From: Pseudomonadota bacterium
Lineage (GTDB): Bacteria > Pseudomonadota > Alphaproteobacteria > Rhodospirillales > 2-02-FULL-58-16
Assembly: GCA_022572335.1 (NCBI GenBank)
Contig: JACZWD010000111.1
Location: 1-8,863, forward strand
Length of the DNA: 8,863 bases
Direction of reading: 5' to 3'
Below are positions 1 to 6,545 of this stretch, in pieces (within the stretch, counting starts at the first letter, position 1; the number at the start of each line of letters is the position of its first letter). The position numbers were made by a program, and so were the translations under genes. The notes beneath the pieces were generated by a model that had not been told where the DNA came from, made no database searches, and saw nothing but the letters and a program-made list of their open reading frames with translations.

Positions 1-311
1 GCCCCCACGAGCGACGAGTACAGCAGCACGGCGACGGGCGCGCGGCCCGCGTAGCAGAGCTGGAGAGCGCCGTCGACGAGCGCGGCGACGTCCTCCTCCC
101 GCTGCGGCGCGTAGTGCGGGATGCCGAGCGTATCGAGGATGGGCACGACGGCCTGGGCGGGGGGTATCTGGGCGGCGTTGAACTCACCGAGGCCCCCGCG
201 CATGCCGATGAAGAGCGGGACGGAGATGCGGTTGACGATGCAGAGCTGGGCCAGCGCGTTGATCGTGTTGCCGAAGCCGCTGCTCTGCATGAACACGGCC
301 GCGCGCCCCCC
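1..311 (-). pseudogene. Fragment of a sulfopyruvate/phosphonopyruvate decarboxylase alpha-type TPP protein (runs off left edge)
   Basis: Read on the minus strand from about 311 to 1, this frame encodes an uninterrupted ~103-residue stretch with AAVFMQSSGFGNTINAL, then a segment with LFIGMRGGLGEFN, then ILDTLGIPHYAP and a C-terminal part with APVAVLLYSSLVG. From memory this pattern is the pyrimidine-binding (PYR) half of ComD-like sulfopyruvate decarboxylase alpha subunits and related TPP-dependent decarboxylases, which pair with a beta subunit to decarboxylate sulfopyruvate or phosphonopyruvate. Family members are ~165-170 residues with ~60 residues before the QSSG motif. Here those residues are absent: the frame meets a stop (TGA just after an ATG, near 320) and upstream sequence belongs to a quinone oxidoreductase. 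The remainder lies beyond base 1. It is therefore a broken gene or one side of an assembly chimera. The family call is from recall only; substrate cannot be assigned. Confidence 0.65.
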
Positions 312-456
312 GGCGGCGCTTCACATCGACGGGATTGACCCCCGACGCCGCGAGCCGGACGCGCACCTCGCCGGGTCCGGGTTCGGGCGCCTCGATCGTA
401 CCAATCTGCAAGACCTCGGCCGCCGGGCCAACGTCGGTGTACCAAACCGCGCGCAT
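298..456 (-). pseudogene. N-terminal fragment of an NADPH:quinone oxidoreductase (zinc-type alcohol dehydrogenase-like superfamily)
   Basis: From the ATG at 456 the minus strand encodes MRAVWYTDVGPAAEVLQ, a PGPGEVRVRL segment and SGVNPVDVKRR. These are hallmarks of the GroES-like N-terminal domain of medium-chain quinone oxidoreductases (zeta-crystallin type), which reduce quinones with NADPH. A purine-rich ribosome site (GAGGGAG) sits 7 nt upstream of the ATG, so the start is well supported. After ~53 residues the homology ends abruptly. The frame then continues as meaningless Arg/His-rich sequence to a stop at 184, because the DNA from ~311 leftwards encodes a TPP decarboxylase in another frame. 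A full-length member has ~320-340 residues, so the catalytic NADPH-binding part is missing. The upstream 457-670 stretch is noncoding; its only promoter-like hint is a TATCAT -10-like hexamer (minus strand, 568-563) without a good -35. Confidence 0.7.
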
Positions 457-670
457 GCGGCTTCTCCCTCGTCATGCCGCCTTGCCGGCCTTGCGGACGC
501 GTTATCCGCCAGCCGGCATCGCCCGCCCGGCGCCAAGCCGGCCGCCGAACGACCGTCGCCGAATGATAAACGATAATCGAATGCCGGCGCGAGCGAGCGT
601 TCCGAAGCCCCGATCCGCCGTCGTGGGTGGGCGAGGGCCCATTTCGGATGAGCGCAACGCGGACGCCGCC

Positions 671-832
671 TCAGCCGGCCGCCACCGCCCGCAGCTCGCC
701 GCGGCTGCTGGTGCTTTCCATCGGCCGGATGTGGGCAATCATGGATTTGTTGATCACCGTCAGCTGGCCATCGGCGTCCTCGAATGGAATGAAGGCGCGG
801 TCGTCGTTGACGATGTCGAGGACGCGTTGCTC
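671..832 (-). pseudogene. C-terminal fragment of a small protein of unknown function
   Basis: The minus strand ends at a TGA at 671-673 and encodes ~53 residues containing QRVLDIVNDDRAFIPFEDAD, then GQLTVINKSMIAHIRP and a short polar tail. The sequence looks like real protein (balanced composition, alternating beta-type hydrophobics), unlike the Arg/Ala/Pro-rich shadow frames around it. It resembles a family of short uncharacterised proteins carrying a 'leucine, Asn, FxPFE, INK' pattern, but I cannot name it with confidence. No start codon is visible: at ~826-838 the reading runs antisense into the E2 coding sequence, so the N-terminal part is lost. It points the same way as the quinone oxidoreductase fragment 215 bp downstream. 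It could alternatively be a chance frame, since nothing other than composition supports it. Confidence 0.35.
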
Positions 833-1405
833 GGCGTGCGCCGGGAGCTGAACGCCAACGCCCCGGAAGGCGAGGGAAGCTATAAGCTTTCGCTCAACGA
901 CTTCATCATCCGCGCCACCGCCCTGGCCCTGCGCCAGGTGCCGGCGGCCAACGCCACGTGGACCGACGAGGCCATCCTCCGCTACGACAGGGTCGATGTC
1001 TGCGTCGCCGTGGCGACGCCCGGCGGCCTCATCACCCCGGTCATCCGCGACGCCGACAACAAGGGGCTCCTCGTTCTCTCCCGCGAGATGAACGACCTGG
1101 CGGGCCGCGCCCGCGAGGGCAAGCTGCTGCCCGAGGAATACCAGGGCGGCGGCTTCACCATTTCCAACCTGGGCATGTATGGCGTCAAGGAGTTCGCCGC
1201 CATCATCAACCCGCCCCAGTCGTGCATCCTCGCCGTCGGCGCCGGCGCCCAGCGCCCGGTGGTCAAGGACGGGGCCCTGGCCGTCGCCACGGTCATGTCG
1301 TGCACCCTGGCGGTGGACCACCGCTCGGTGGACGGCGCCGTGGGCGCGGAGTTCCTCGCCGCCTTCAAACGGCTCGTCGAAGCGCCGCTGACCATGCTGT
1401 TGTGA
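821..1405 (+). CDS. pdhC: Dihydrolipoamide acetyltransferase (pyruvate dehydrogenase E2), 5'-truncated: catalytic domain only
   Basis: E2 transfers the acetyl group from its lipoyl arm to CoA in the pyruvate dehydrogenase complex. About 194 residues of E2 are recognisable from codon 821 (DALLGVRRELNA) to the TGA at 1403. They include KLSLNDFIIRA, TPGGLITPVIRDAD, FTISNLGMYGVKEF and the active-site motif DHRSVDG (catalytic His codon 1319-1321), followed by the usual C-terminus LTMLL. Full-length E2 has ~420-450 residues. The lipoyl domain, the E1/E3-binding domain and the first ~40 residues of the catalytic domain (including the usual VPHFY segment) are missing. The open frame extends upstream to a TTG at 335, but those residues are low-complexity antisense of other gene fragments and not E2. 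No convincing start or ribosome site precedes the homologous part, so a functional E2 is unlikely from this copy as it stands. lpdA follows 11 nt after the stop. The expected E1 genes pdhA and pdhB are absent upstream. Confidence 0.88.
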   Translation, partial: DALLGVRRELNANAPEGEGSYKLSLNDFIIRATALALRQVPAANATWTDEAILRYDRVDVCVAVATPGGLITPVIRDADNKGLLVLSREMNDLAGRAREGKLLPEEYQGGGFTISNLGMYGVKEFAAIINPPQSCILAVGAGAQRPVVKDGALAVATVMSCTLAVDHRSVDGAVGAEFLAAFKRLVEAPLTMLL

Positions 1406-1416
1406 GGCGCGCCCCC

Positions 1417-2817
1417 ATGTCCGACACCTCTTTCGACATCATCATCGTCGGCGCCGGGCCGGGCGGCTACGTGACCGCCATCCGCGCCGCCCAGCTGGGC
1501 ATGAAGGCGGCGGTGGTGGAAGGCGAGCACCTGGGCGGCATCTGCCTCAACTGGGGCTGCATCCCGACCAAGGCGCTGCTGCGCACGGCCGAGATCTTCC
1601 ACACCATGCACCGGGCGGAGGAATTCGGATTGAGCGTCAAGGAGATATCCTTCGACGTGAAGAAAGTGGTTGAACGCTCCCGCGCCGTGGCCAAGCAGCT
1701 CAGTACCGGCGTCGGGTACCTGTTGAAAAAGAACAAGGTCACGGTCTTCGACGGCTATGGACGCCTCGACGGCGCCGGCAAGGTGCGCGTGGAAAAAGAC
1801 GGCAAGGGGATCGCCGACCTGGCCGCCAAGCACGTCGTTCTCGCCACCGGCGCCCGGGCGCGGTCGCTGCCGGGCCTGGAGCCGGACGGCAAGCTGGTGT
1901 GGACCTACAAGGAGGCGATGGTCCCCGAGGTCATGCCGAAGTCCATCCTGGTCGTCGGCTCCGGGGCCATCGGCATCGAGTTCGCCAGCTTCTACCGCGA
2001 CTTCGGCGCCGAGGTGACGGTGGTCGAGGCGCTGCCCCGGGTGCTGCCGGTGGAGGACGAGGAGATCTCGGACTTCGCCCGCAAGGCCTTCGAGAAACAG
2101 GGAATGAAGATCCTCACCTCGGCGACGGTGACCGGCCTGAAAAAGGCGAAGAGCGGCGTCACCGCCACCGTCGAGGCCGGCGGCGAGTCGACCCAGGTGC
2201 GCGCCGAGAGGGTGATCCTGGCCGTCGGCATCGTCGGCAACGTGGAGAACCTCGGCCTCGAGGGCACCAAGGTGAAGGTGGTTAAATGCCACATCGTCAT
2301 CGACGAATGGGGCCGCACCGGCGAGCCCGGCGTCTATGCCATCGGCGACGTGACCGGGCCGCCCTGGCTGGCCCACAAGGCCAGCCACGAAGGAGTCATC
2401 TGCGTCGAGAAGATCGCCGGCGTCGAGGGCGTGCATCCCCTGGACAAGAGCCGCATTCCCGGCTGCACCTACTGCCGGCCCCAGGTCGCCAGCATCGGCC
2501 TGACCGAGAAACAGGCCGTCGCGCAGGGCCACGAGGTCAAGGTCGGCCGCTTTCCGTTCATCGGCAACGGCAAGGCGCTGGCCCTGGGCGAGCCCGAGGG
2601 GCTGGTCAAGACCGTGTTCGACGCCGCCACCGGGGAACTGCTCGGCGCCCACATGATCGGCGCCGAGGTCACGGAACTGATCCAGGGCTTCGCCGTCGCC
2701 AAGACCCTGGAAACCACCGAGGCCGAACTCATGCACGCCATCTTCCCCCATCCGACCCTGTCGGAGATGATGCACGAATCGGTGCTTGACGCGTACGGAC
2801 GGGCCATCCATTTCTAA
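1417..2817 (+). CDS. lpdA: Dihydrolipoyl dehydrogenase (E3)
   Basis: This 466-residue flavoprotein reoxidises the dihydrolipoyl arm of E2 using FAD and NAD+ and so closes the pyruvate dehydrogenase cycle. Visible features are the N-terminal FAD-binding GAGPGG motif (residues 12-17), the redox-active disulfide in GGICLNWGCIPTK (Cys43 and Cys48), a second Rossmann motif VVGSGAIGIEFASF for NAD, the YAIGDVTG segment contacting FAD, and the C-terminal dimerisation domain ending with FPHPTLSE (catalytic His445 and Glu450). Length is normal for the family (460-480). The ATG at 1417 lies 11 nt after the E2 stop with a GAGG ribosome site overlapping that stop, which indicates one operon. lipA starts 3 nt downstream. 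The same E3 could also serve 2-oxoglutarate dehydrogenase, but position next to E2 and lipA points to the pyruvate complex. All key residues are intact. Confidence 0.97.
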   Translation: MSDTSFDIIIVGAGPGGYVTAIRAAQLGMKAAVVEGEHLGGICLNWGCIPTKALLRTAEIFHTMHRAEEFGLSVKEISFDVKKVVERSRAVAKQLSTGVGYLLKKNKVTVFDGYGRLDGAGKVRVEKDGKGIADLAAKHVVLATGARARSLPGLEPDGKLVWTYKEAMVPEVMPKSILVVGSGAIGIEFASFYRDFGAEVTVVEALPRVLPVEDEEISDFARKAFEKQGMKILTSATVTGLKKAKSGVTATVEAGGESTQVRAERVILAVGIVGNVENLGLEGTKVKVVKCHIVIDEWGRTGEPGVYAIGDVTGPPWLAHKASHEGVICVEKIAGVEGVHPLDKSRIPGCTYCRPQVASIGLTEKQAVAQGHEVKVGRFPFIGNGKALALGEPEGLVKTVFDAATGELLGAHMIGAEVTELIQGFAVAKTLETTEAELMHAIFPHPTLSEMMHESVLDAYGRAIHF

Positions 2818-2820
2818 CCC

Positions 2821-3741
2821 ATGACCAACGTCCAGCCCCTGAAAGCGGAAACGCCGCAACCGCGCAAGCCGCCCTGGATCCGCGTCAAGGCGCCGACGTC
2901 CGCAGGGTACGGCGAAACCCTGAGGCTCATGCGCGCCCACGGCCTGCACACGGTCTGCGAAGAGGCGGCGTGTCCCAACATCGGCGAGTGCTGGTCGCGC
3001 GGCCACGTCACCGTGATGATCCTCGGCGACATCTGCACCCGCGCCTGCGCCTTCTGCAACGTCAAGACCGGCAGGCCCGGCGCCGTCGATGCCCTGGAGC
3101 CGGAGAACCTGGCCGCCAGCGTCGCCTCTATGGGGCTCAGGCACGTGGTCGTCACCTCGGTCGACCGGGACGACCTGGACGACGGCGGGGCGGCCCAGTT
3201 CGTGCGCTGCATCGAACGCATCCGCGAGGCCTCGCCGGGGACCACCATCGAGGTGCTGACGCCCGACTTCCGCAACAAGGAAGGGGCCCTGGAGGCGGTG
3301 ATCGCGGCCCGTCCCGACGTCTTCAACCACAACCTGGAAACGGTGCCCCGGCTCTATCGGACCATCCGCCCGGGGGCGCGCTACTTCCATTCGCTGCGCC
3401 TGCTCGATCAGGCGAAGAAGCTCGATCCGGCCATCTTCACGAAATCGGGAATCATGGTCGGACTGGGCGAGGAGCGCCGCGAAGTCCTGCAGGTGATGGA
3501 CGATCAGCGCTCGGCCGATGTCGATTTCCTGACCATCGGCCAGTACCTTCGGCCGACGCCCCGCCACGCGCCCGTGGACCGCTACGTCACGCCGGACGAG
3601 TTCGAGGAATACCGGCGCCTGGCGCTGGCCAGGGGATTCCTGATGGTGGCGTCGTCGCCGCTGACGCGGTCGTCCTATCACGCCGACAGGGACTTCGCGG
3701 CCCTGCGCGCGGCGCGCCGGGCGAAAGCCCGGGCCGGCTGA
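2821..3741 (+). CDS. lipA: Lipoyl synthase
   Basis: LipA is a radical SAM enzyme that inserts two sulfur atoms into protein-bound octanoyl groups to make the lipoyl cofactor. The 306-residue product has both iron-sulfur signatures. The auxiliary cluster cysteines are C46, C51 and C57 (CEEAACPNIGEC). The radical SAM CxxxCxxC cysteines are C72, C76 and C79 (CTRACAFC). Near the C-terminus is the RSSYHA motif (283-288), whose serine ligates the auxiliary cluster. Other family segments are VTSVDRDDLDDGG, VFNHNLETVPRLY and GLGEERREV. The ATG at 2821 follows the lpdA stop by 3 nt with no clear ribosome site, so translational coupling to lpdA is likely. Its position behind E2/E3 fits a role in lipoylating the E2 made from the same operon. 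Length and motifs are normal for the family. Confidence 0.97.
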   Translation: MTNVQPLKAETPQPRKPPWIRVKAPTSAGYGETLRLMRAHGLHTVCEEAACPNIGECWSRGHVTVMILGDICTRACAFCNVKTGRPGAVDALEPENLAASVASMGLRHVVVTSVDRDDLDDGGAAQFVRCIERIREASPGTTIEVLTPDFRNKEGALEAVIAARPDVFNHNLETVPRLYRTIRPGARYFHSLRLLDQAKKLDPAIFTKSGIMVGLGEERREVLQVMDDQRSADVDFLTIGQYLRPTPRHAPVDRYVTPDEFEEYRRLALARGFLMVASSPLTRSSYHADRDFAALRAARRAKARAG

Positions 3742-3749
3742 CCGGCGCC

Positions 3750-4247
3750 ATGCCCACCCACGCGGAAAATCGCGTCGTTCCGTTCACGCCGGAACAGATG
3801 TTCGACCTGGTGGCCGACGTGGAACGCTACCCCGAATTCCTGCCCTGGTGCGTGGCGGCCCGCGTCCGCAAGCGCGAGGGCAACACGCTCATGGCCGACA
3901 TGGTGATCGGCTTCAAGATATTCCGCGAAGGCTTCACGACAAGGGACGTGTTCGACCGTCCCCGGCGCATCGACGTCTCCTATTTCGAGGGGCCGTTCAA
4001 GTACCTGAACAATCACTGGATTTTCGAGCCCCACGGCGACGGTGCGTGCCTGATCGAATTCTACATCGACTTCGAGTTCCGCTCGCGACTCATGCAGCGG
4101 ATGATGGGCGTCCTGTTCAACGAGGCGGTCAGGATCATGGTGTCCGCCTTCGAGAAACGGGCCGGCGCGCTCTATGGCCGCCCCGAGGCCGCACCGGCAG
4201 AGGCCGCCGCGGACGCCCCGGGGGCGCGCCAGGCGCGGCCCTCGTAA
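3750..4247 (+). CDS. RatA / COQ10-family START-domain protein (probable ubiquinone-binding)
   Basis: The 165-residue product is a single small START/polyketide-cyclase-like domain. It shows the family hallmark VERYPEFLPWC (residues 24-34), the MVIGFKIFREGFTTR strand-loop, GPFKYLNNHWIFEP, and a C-terminal amphipathic helix (IDFEFRSRLMQRMMG onward). Homologues are annotated either as the RatA toxin of a type II toxin-antitoxin system or as bacterial relatives of mitochondrial Coq10, which binds ubiquinone and supports respiration. I see no antitoxin gene beside it, and placement after lpdA-lipA favours a respiratory or lipid-quinone role over a toxin; this is inference. The ATG at 3750 is 8 nt after the lipA stop, in the same operon. 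The last ~22 residues are an Ala/Pro-rich tail beyond the usual domain and look dispensable. It is the last gene of the operon and converges with the small gene at 4295. Confidence 0.9.
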   Translation: MPTHAENRVVPFTPEQMFDLVADVERYPEFLPWCVAARVRKREGNTLMADMVIGFKIFREGFTTRDVFDRPRRIDVSYFEGPFKYLNNHWIFEPHGDGACLIEFYIDFEFRSRLMQRMMGVLFNEAVRIMVSAFEKRAGALYGRPEAAPAEAAADAPGARQARPS

Positions 4248-4294
4248 AGAGCGTGAGCTTTGTATCCCGCCACCCAAGCTACGTCGGTCGGAGG

Positions 4295-4558
4295 TCAGCG
4301 CTTGGGAAGCGATGCGGACAACGCCGCTGCGCACGGCGAAGAGCGGATGAACTCTTCGATCGTGATCGATTGGTCATTCGCCGCGAGATCCAGACGCGCC
4401 AGTTCCCGCGGCAGCAACCGGCGTAGCTCCAGCAAGCGGTTGAATTGCACATCGCATGCCGGGATCGGCGGCGGATAGCTCCGTAACTCCCCGGCCACGG
4501 TTTCCTTCAAGGCTTCGAGGCGACGCCGGAGCGACTGCCATTCCGACTCGGTGTTCAT
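4295..4558 (-). CDS. Small conserved-looking protein of unknown function
   Basis: This 87-residue minus-strand frame starts at ATG 4558, 9 nt after the stop of the methyltransferase-like gene, and ends at TGA 4295. I do not recognise a named family. The N-terminal half is a charged, leucine-rich helix (SEWQSLRRRLEALKETVAGEL), followed by a distinctive SYPPPIPACDVQFNRLLELRR segment and a second helix (LPRELARLD). The C-terminus is short and polar with a single further Cys (EEFIRSSPCAAAL). There is no signal peptide or membrane segment. The composition is unlike the Arg/Ala/Gly-rich shadow frames of this DNA, and the tight spacing suggests it is co-transcribed and coupled with the upstream gene; no strong ribosome site lies in the 9-nt gap. 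Function is unknown, and the link to the methyltransferase is by position only. Confidence 0.6.
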   Translation of the reverse strand: MNTESEWQSLRRRLEALKETVAGELRSYPPPIPACDVQFNRLLELRRLLPRELARLDLAANDQSITIEEFIRSSPCAAALSASLPKR

Positions 4559-4567
4559 GGGTGGATC

Positions 4568-5422
4568 TTACCGCGGCTTTACGAATTTCAAGGTCATCCG
4601 GTCGCTTTCTCCGATCGAAAGATATTTGTCACGGTCCTGCTCCTTCAATCGCAACGAGGGCGGCAAGGTCCATACCCCTTCCGGGTGGTCCTTCGTATCC
4701 TTCGGATTGGCGTTGGTCTGGGATTTGGCGACCAGACGGAAGCCGACGTCCTCGGCGATATCGATGACGGTTTCCTCGTTCACATAGCCGGACAACGCCT
4801 GCGGGTCCGGCCACACCTCGGGATCGCCGCGGTGCTCGACCAGGCCAAGCACCCCGCCCGGCCTGAGCGCCGTGAACATCGCTTCGAAGATCGTCCGTTC
4901 GTATCCCCGCTTCATCCAGTTGTGGACGTTGCGGAACGTCAGGACCAAATCCGCCGTGCCCGGCGGCGCGATGTCGGTCTTGTTTCTCGATAGCTCCGTG
5001 ATGACGACTTCTCCGTATAGATCGGCCCGTGCGGACAGTTTTTCGCGGTACCGGCGCAGTTGCCGTTGCACAAAATCGCTTTTCGAATCCTGGTCCCAGC
5101 TTGCCGCGTAATAGCGCCCTTTCCCTTTCAGGAACGGCGCCAGGATCTCCGTATACCAGCCCCCTCCCGGCCAGATTTCGACAACGGTCATGCCGGGCGA
5201 GATCGCGAAGAACGAGAGGGTCTCGAACGGATGGCGGTAGCGGTCGCGGGCCTTGTTTCCGGCCGCGCGGTGGTCGCCCGAAATGACCGCGCGAAGCCGC
5301 TCCGCCGCATCCCCCCCGAGGCCGTCCGCGAAAGCCGGCGCCATGACCGCGAAGAAGAGCGCCGCGGCCGTCCGCGCGGCCCGGACAGCGGCACCTCCGG
5401 AAATGGCGAAGCGATTCCTCAT
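4568..5422 (-). CDS. Exported SAM-dependent methyltransferase-like protein (COG4798-like)
   Basis: From ATG 5422 the product has 284 residues. Residues 1-32 look like a signal peptide: Arg-rich start (MRNRFAISGG), a hydrophobic AALFFAVMAPAFA core and a signal peptidase I site after AFA. The mature part has a class I methyltransferase layout: motif I VVEIWPGGGWYTEILAPFL (80-98), an acidic/aspartate region after the second strand (ASWDQDSK), TADLVLTFRNVHNWM (156-170) at the motif IV position, and RPGGVLGLVEHRGD (187-200). A late segment SGYVNEETVIDIAEDVGF is typical of predicted exported methyltransferases of the COG4798 type. The frame stays open to ATG 5509, but the extra 29 residues would hide the signal peptide, so 5422 is preferred. 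No good ribosome site precedes it. Export of a SAM enzyme is odd because SAM is cytoplasmic; a lost or altered activity is possible. The small gene at 4558 follows after 9 nt. Confidence 0.78.
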   Translation of the reverse strand: MRNRFAISGGAAVRAARTAAALFFAVMAPAFADGLGGDAAERLRAVISGDHRAAGNKARDRYRHPFETLSFFAISPGMTVVEIWPGGGWYTEILAPFLKGKGRYYAASWDQDSKSDFVQRQLRRYREKLSARADLYGEVVITELSRNKTDIAPPGTADLVLTFRNVHNWMKRGYERTIFEAMFTALRPGGVLGLVEHRGDPEVWPDPQALSGYVNEETVIDIAEDVGFRLVAKSQTNANPKDTKDHPEGVWTLPPSLRLKEQDRDKYLSIGESDRMTLKFVKPR

Positions 5423-5429
5423 GGAGGCA

Positions 5430-5435
5430 ATTATC
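5430..5435 (-). promoter_or_regulatory. Candidate -10 element (GATAAT) just upstream of the methyltransferase start
   Basis: On the minus strand GATAAT lies 7 nt before the ATG at 5422. A transcript initiated ~7 nt downstream would begin at or next to the start codon, which fits the absence of a ribosome site. The hexamer 17 nt further upstream is not a good -35, so this is weak. The 125-bp gap to cinA contains nothing else I can name. Confidence 0.25.
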
Positions 5436-5547
5436 GGCCGTGAGGGAGCCTTGTTTCCAGATAAATCCGACGTGGTGGCAAGGCAGCACTCCAAGCCCAA
5501 CCACGCCAACCTTCATCGAGCACACGCGCTCCGAGCCGTCTCCGCCC

Positions 5548-6054
5548 TCACTGGCCGGGCGCCGTGGCCTGCCTGAGCAGCAGCACCAATGCCGCCTCCA
5601 CCGCCTGCAGGCGCACCGCCGCGCGGTCGCCGGAGAAGACGTGCCGTTCGTCCACGGTGTCCCGGCCCCGGCGCGCCGCCGCGATGTGCACCAGCCCCAC
5701 CGGCTTGGCCGGCGTGGCGCCGCCCGGGCCGGCGATGCCGGTGACGGCGACTGCGAGATCGGTGGACGAGCGCTCCAGCGCCCCTTCGGCCATGGCCCGC
5801 GCCACCTCGGCGCTGACCGCCCCGTGGGCGGCGAGCAGGGAGTCGGCCACGCCGAGCATCTCGCCCTTGGCCGCGTCGGAGTAGGGGACGAAGCCGCGCT
5901 CCACCATGTCGGACGACCCGGGCACCGCGGTCAGGCCGCCGGCGACCAGCCCGCCGGTACAGGATTCGGCGACGGCCAGGCGCAGGCCGCCGGCGCGGCA
6001 GGCGGCGAGGATCTCGTCGGCCAGGCGCAGCACCCGGTCCGGGAACATGGTCAT
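5548..6054 (-). CDS. pncC: CinA C-terminal-domain protein / nicotinamide-nucleotide amidase (PncC)
   Basis: This 168-residue protein is the stand-alone CinA C-terminal domain, which hydrolyses nicotinamide mononucleotide to nicotinate mononucleotide and ammonia in the pyridine nucleotide salvage cycle. The signature AVAESCTGGLVAG is at residues 28-39 with the putative catalytic Ser31. GFVPYSDAAKGEMLGV and the loop VTGIAGPGGATPAKPVGLVHIA also match the family. The N-terminal molybdopterin-binding-like domain of full CinA is absent, as usual for this subfamily. The ATG at 6054 overlaps the pgpA TGA (ATGA), so the two are translationally coupled. A second in-frame ATG two codons on (6048) is an alternative start. 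The product should be cytoplasmic. All recognised motif residues are present, and length fits (160-170). Confidence 0.93.
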   Translation of the reverse strand: MTMFPDRVLRLADEILAACRAGGLRLAVAESCTGGLVAGGLTAVPGSSDMVERGFVPYSDAAKGEMLGVADSLLAAHGAVSAEVARAMAEGALERSSTDLAVAVTGIAGPGGATPAKPVGLVHIAAARRGRDTVDERHVFSGDRAAVRLQAVEAALVLLLRQATAPGQ

Positions 6055-6545
6055 GGCTCCAACCATCGGGCGACGGCGTAGAGCACGCCGGCGGCGTAGG
6101 CGGCCGCCGCCACGTCGTCCAACATCACCCCCAGGCCGCCCTTGACTCTGCGGTCCACCCACGAGACCGGCCACGGCTTGACGATATCGGCGGCGCGGAA
6201 AAGAACGAACCCGGCGGCGTACAGGAAAACGTCCGGGTGGACGACGACCAGCACCAGCCACTGTCCAACCACCTCGTCGACGACGATGGCCGACGGGTCG
6301 CCGCTGCCGCCGCGCCCGACGATGACCGTGGAACTCCACACCCCGACCACGAACACGATGACGATGGCGGCGGCAAGGCCGGGGCGCCCCAACGTCTGAT
6401 GGATCGCCCAGGCGAAGGGCAGGGCGGCGAGGGACCCCCATGTCCCGGGCGCCTTGGGCAGAAATCCCACCCCGAACCACGTTGCCACCAAGCCGGCCGG
6501 CGTACGCAAACTCAGCCCGGTGGGCAGTCCCCGATTGGCCCTCAC
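6051..6545 (-). CDS. pgpA: Phosphatidylglycerophosphatase A
   Basis: PgpA removes phosphate from phosphatidylglycerophosphate in the inner membrane, the last step to phosphatidylglycerol. The 164-residue frame shows the family's ATWFGVGFLPKAPGTWGSLAALP near the N-terminus, AIVVDEVVGQWLVL with the DE pair, FRAADIVKPWPVSWVD, and GLGVMLDDVAAAAYAAGV at the C-terminus. These acidic clusters form the active site in the family. Several hydrophobic stretches (for example AAAIVIVFVVGVW and WLVLVVVHPDVFLYAAGFVLF) are membrane segments. I prefer the GTG at 6545 because an AAGGA ribosome site lies 8 nt upstream. An ATG at 6590 adds 15 residues, but its AGGAGG-like sequence abuts the codon too closely. 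Its TGA overlaps the cinA ATG. The gene is divergent from the peptidase gene at 6876. Confidence 0.92.
   Translation of the reverse strand: MRANRGLPTGLSLRTPAGLVATWFGVGFLPKAPGTWGSLAALPFAWAIHQTLGRPGLAAAIVIVFVVGVWSSTVIVGRGGSGDPSAIVVDEVVGQWLVLVVVHPDVFLYAAGFVLFRAADIVKPWPVSWVDRRVKGGLGVMLDDVAAAAYAAGVLYAVARWLEP

Noticed and set aside
184..311. Programmed frameshift at the six-G run joining quinone oxidoreductase and decarboxylase
   Set aside because: The two parts belong to unrelated enzymes and the decarboxylase part lacks its N-terminal third, so a damaged joint or misassembly explains it better.
958..1416. Upstream extension of lpdA through the E2 region in the same frame
   Set aside because: The residues before MSDTSFD are the Arg/Pro/His-rich +1 shadow of E2, and the ATG at 1417 starts exactly at the usual FAD-binding N-terminus.
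982..3681. 899-codon open frame on the minus strand opposite E2, lpdA and lipA
   Set aside because: It is the antisense shadow of three strongly recognisable genes; GC-rich codon bias leaves few stops there, and the product is a His/Asp/Gly/Arg-rich shadow without domains.
3750..4247. Toxin-antitoxin module based on the RatA name
   Set aside because: No antitoxin-like gene is adjacent; the gene sits in a lipoate/pyruvate dehydrogenase operon and the domain is equally that of COQ10 proteins.
4273..4306. Inverted repeat CCCAAGC/GCTTGGG between the convergent genes as a terminator
   Set aside because: Only 7 pairs with a 20-nt loop, no T-run, and the right arm lies inside the small gene's coding sequence; too weak to call.
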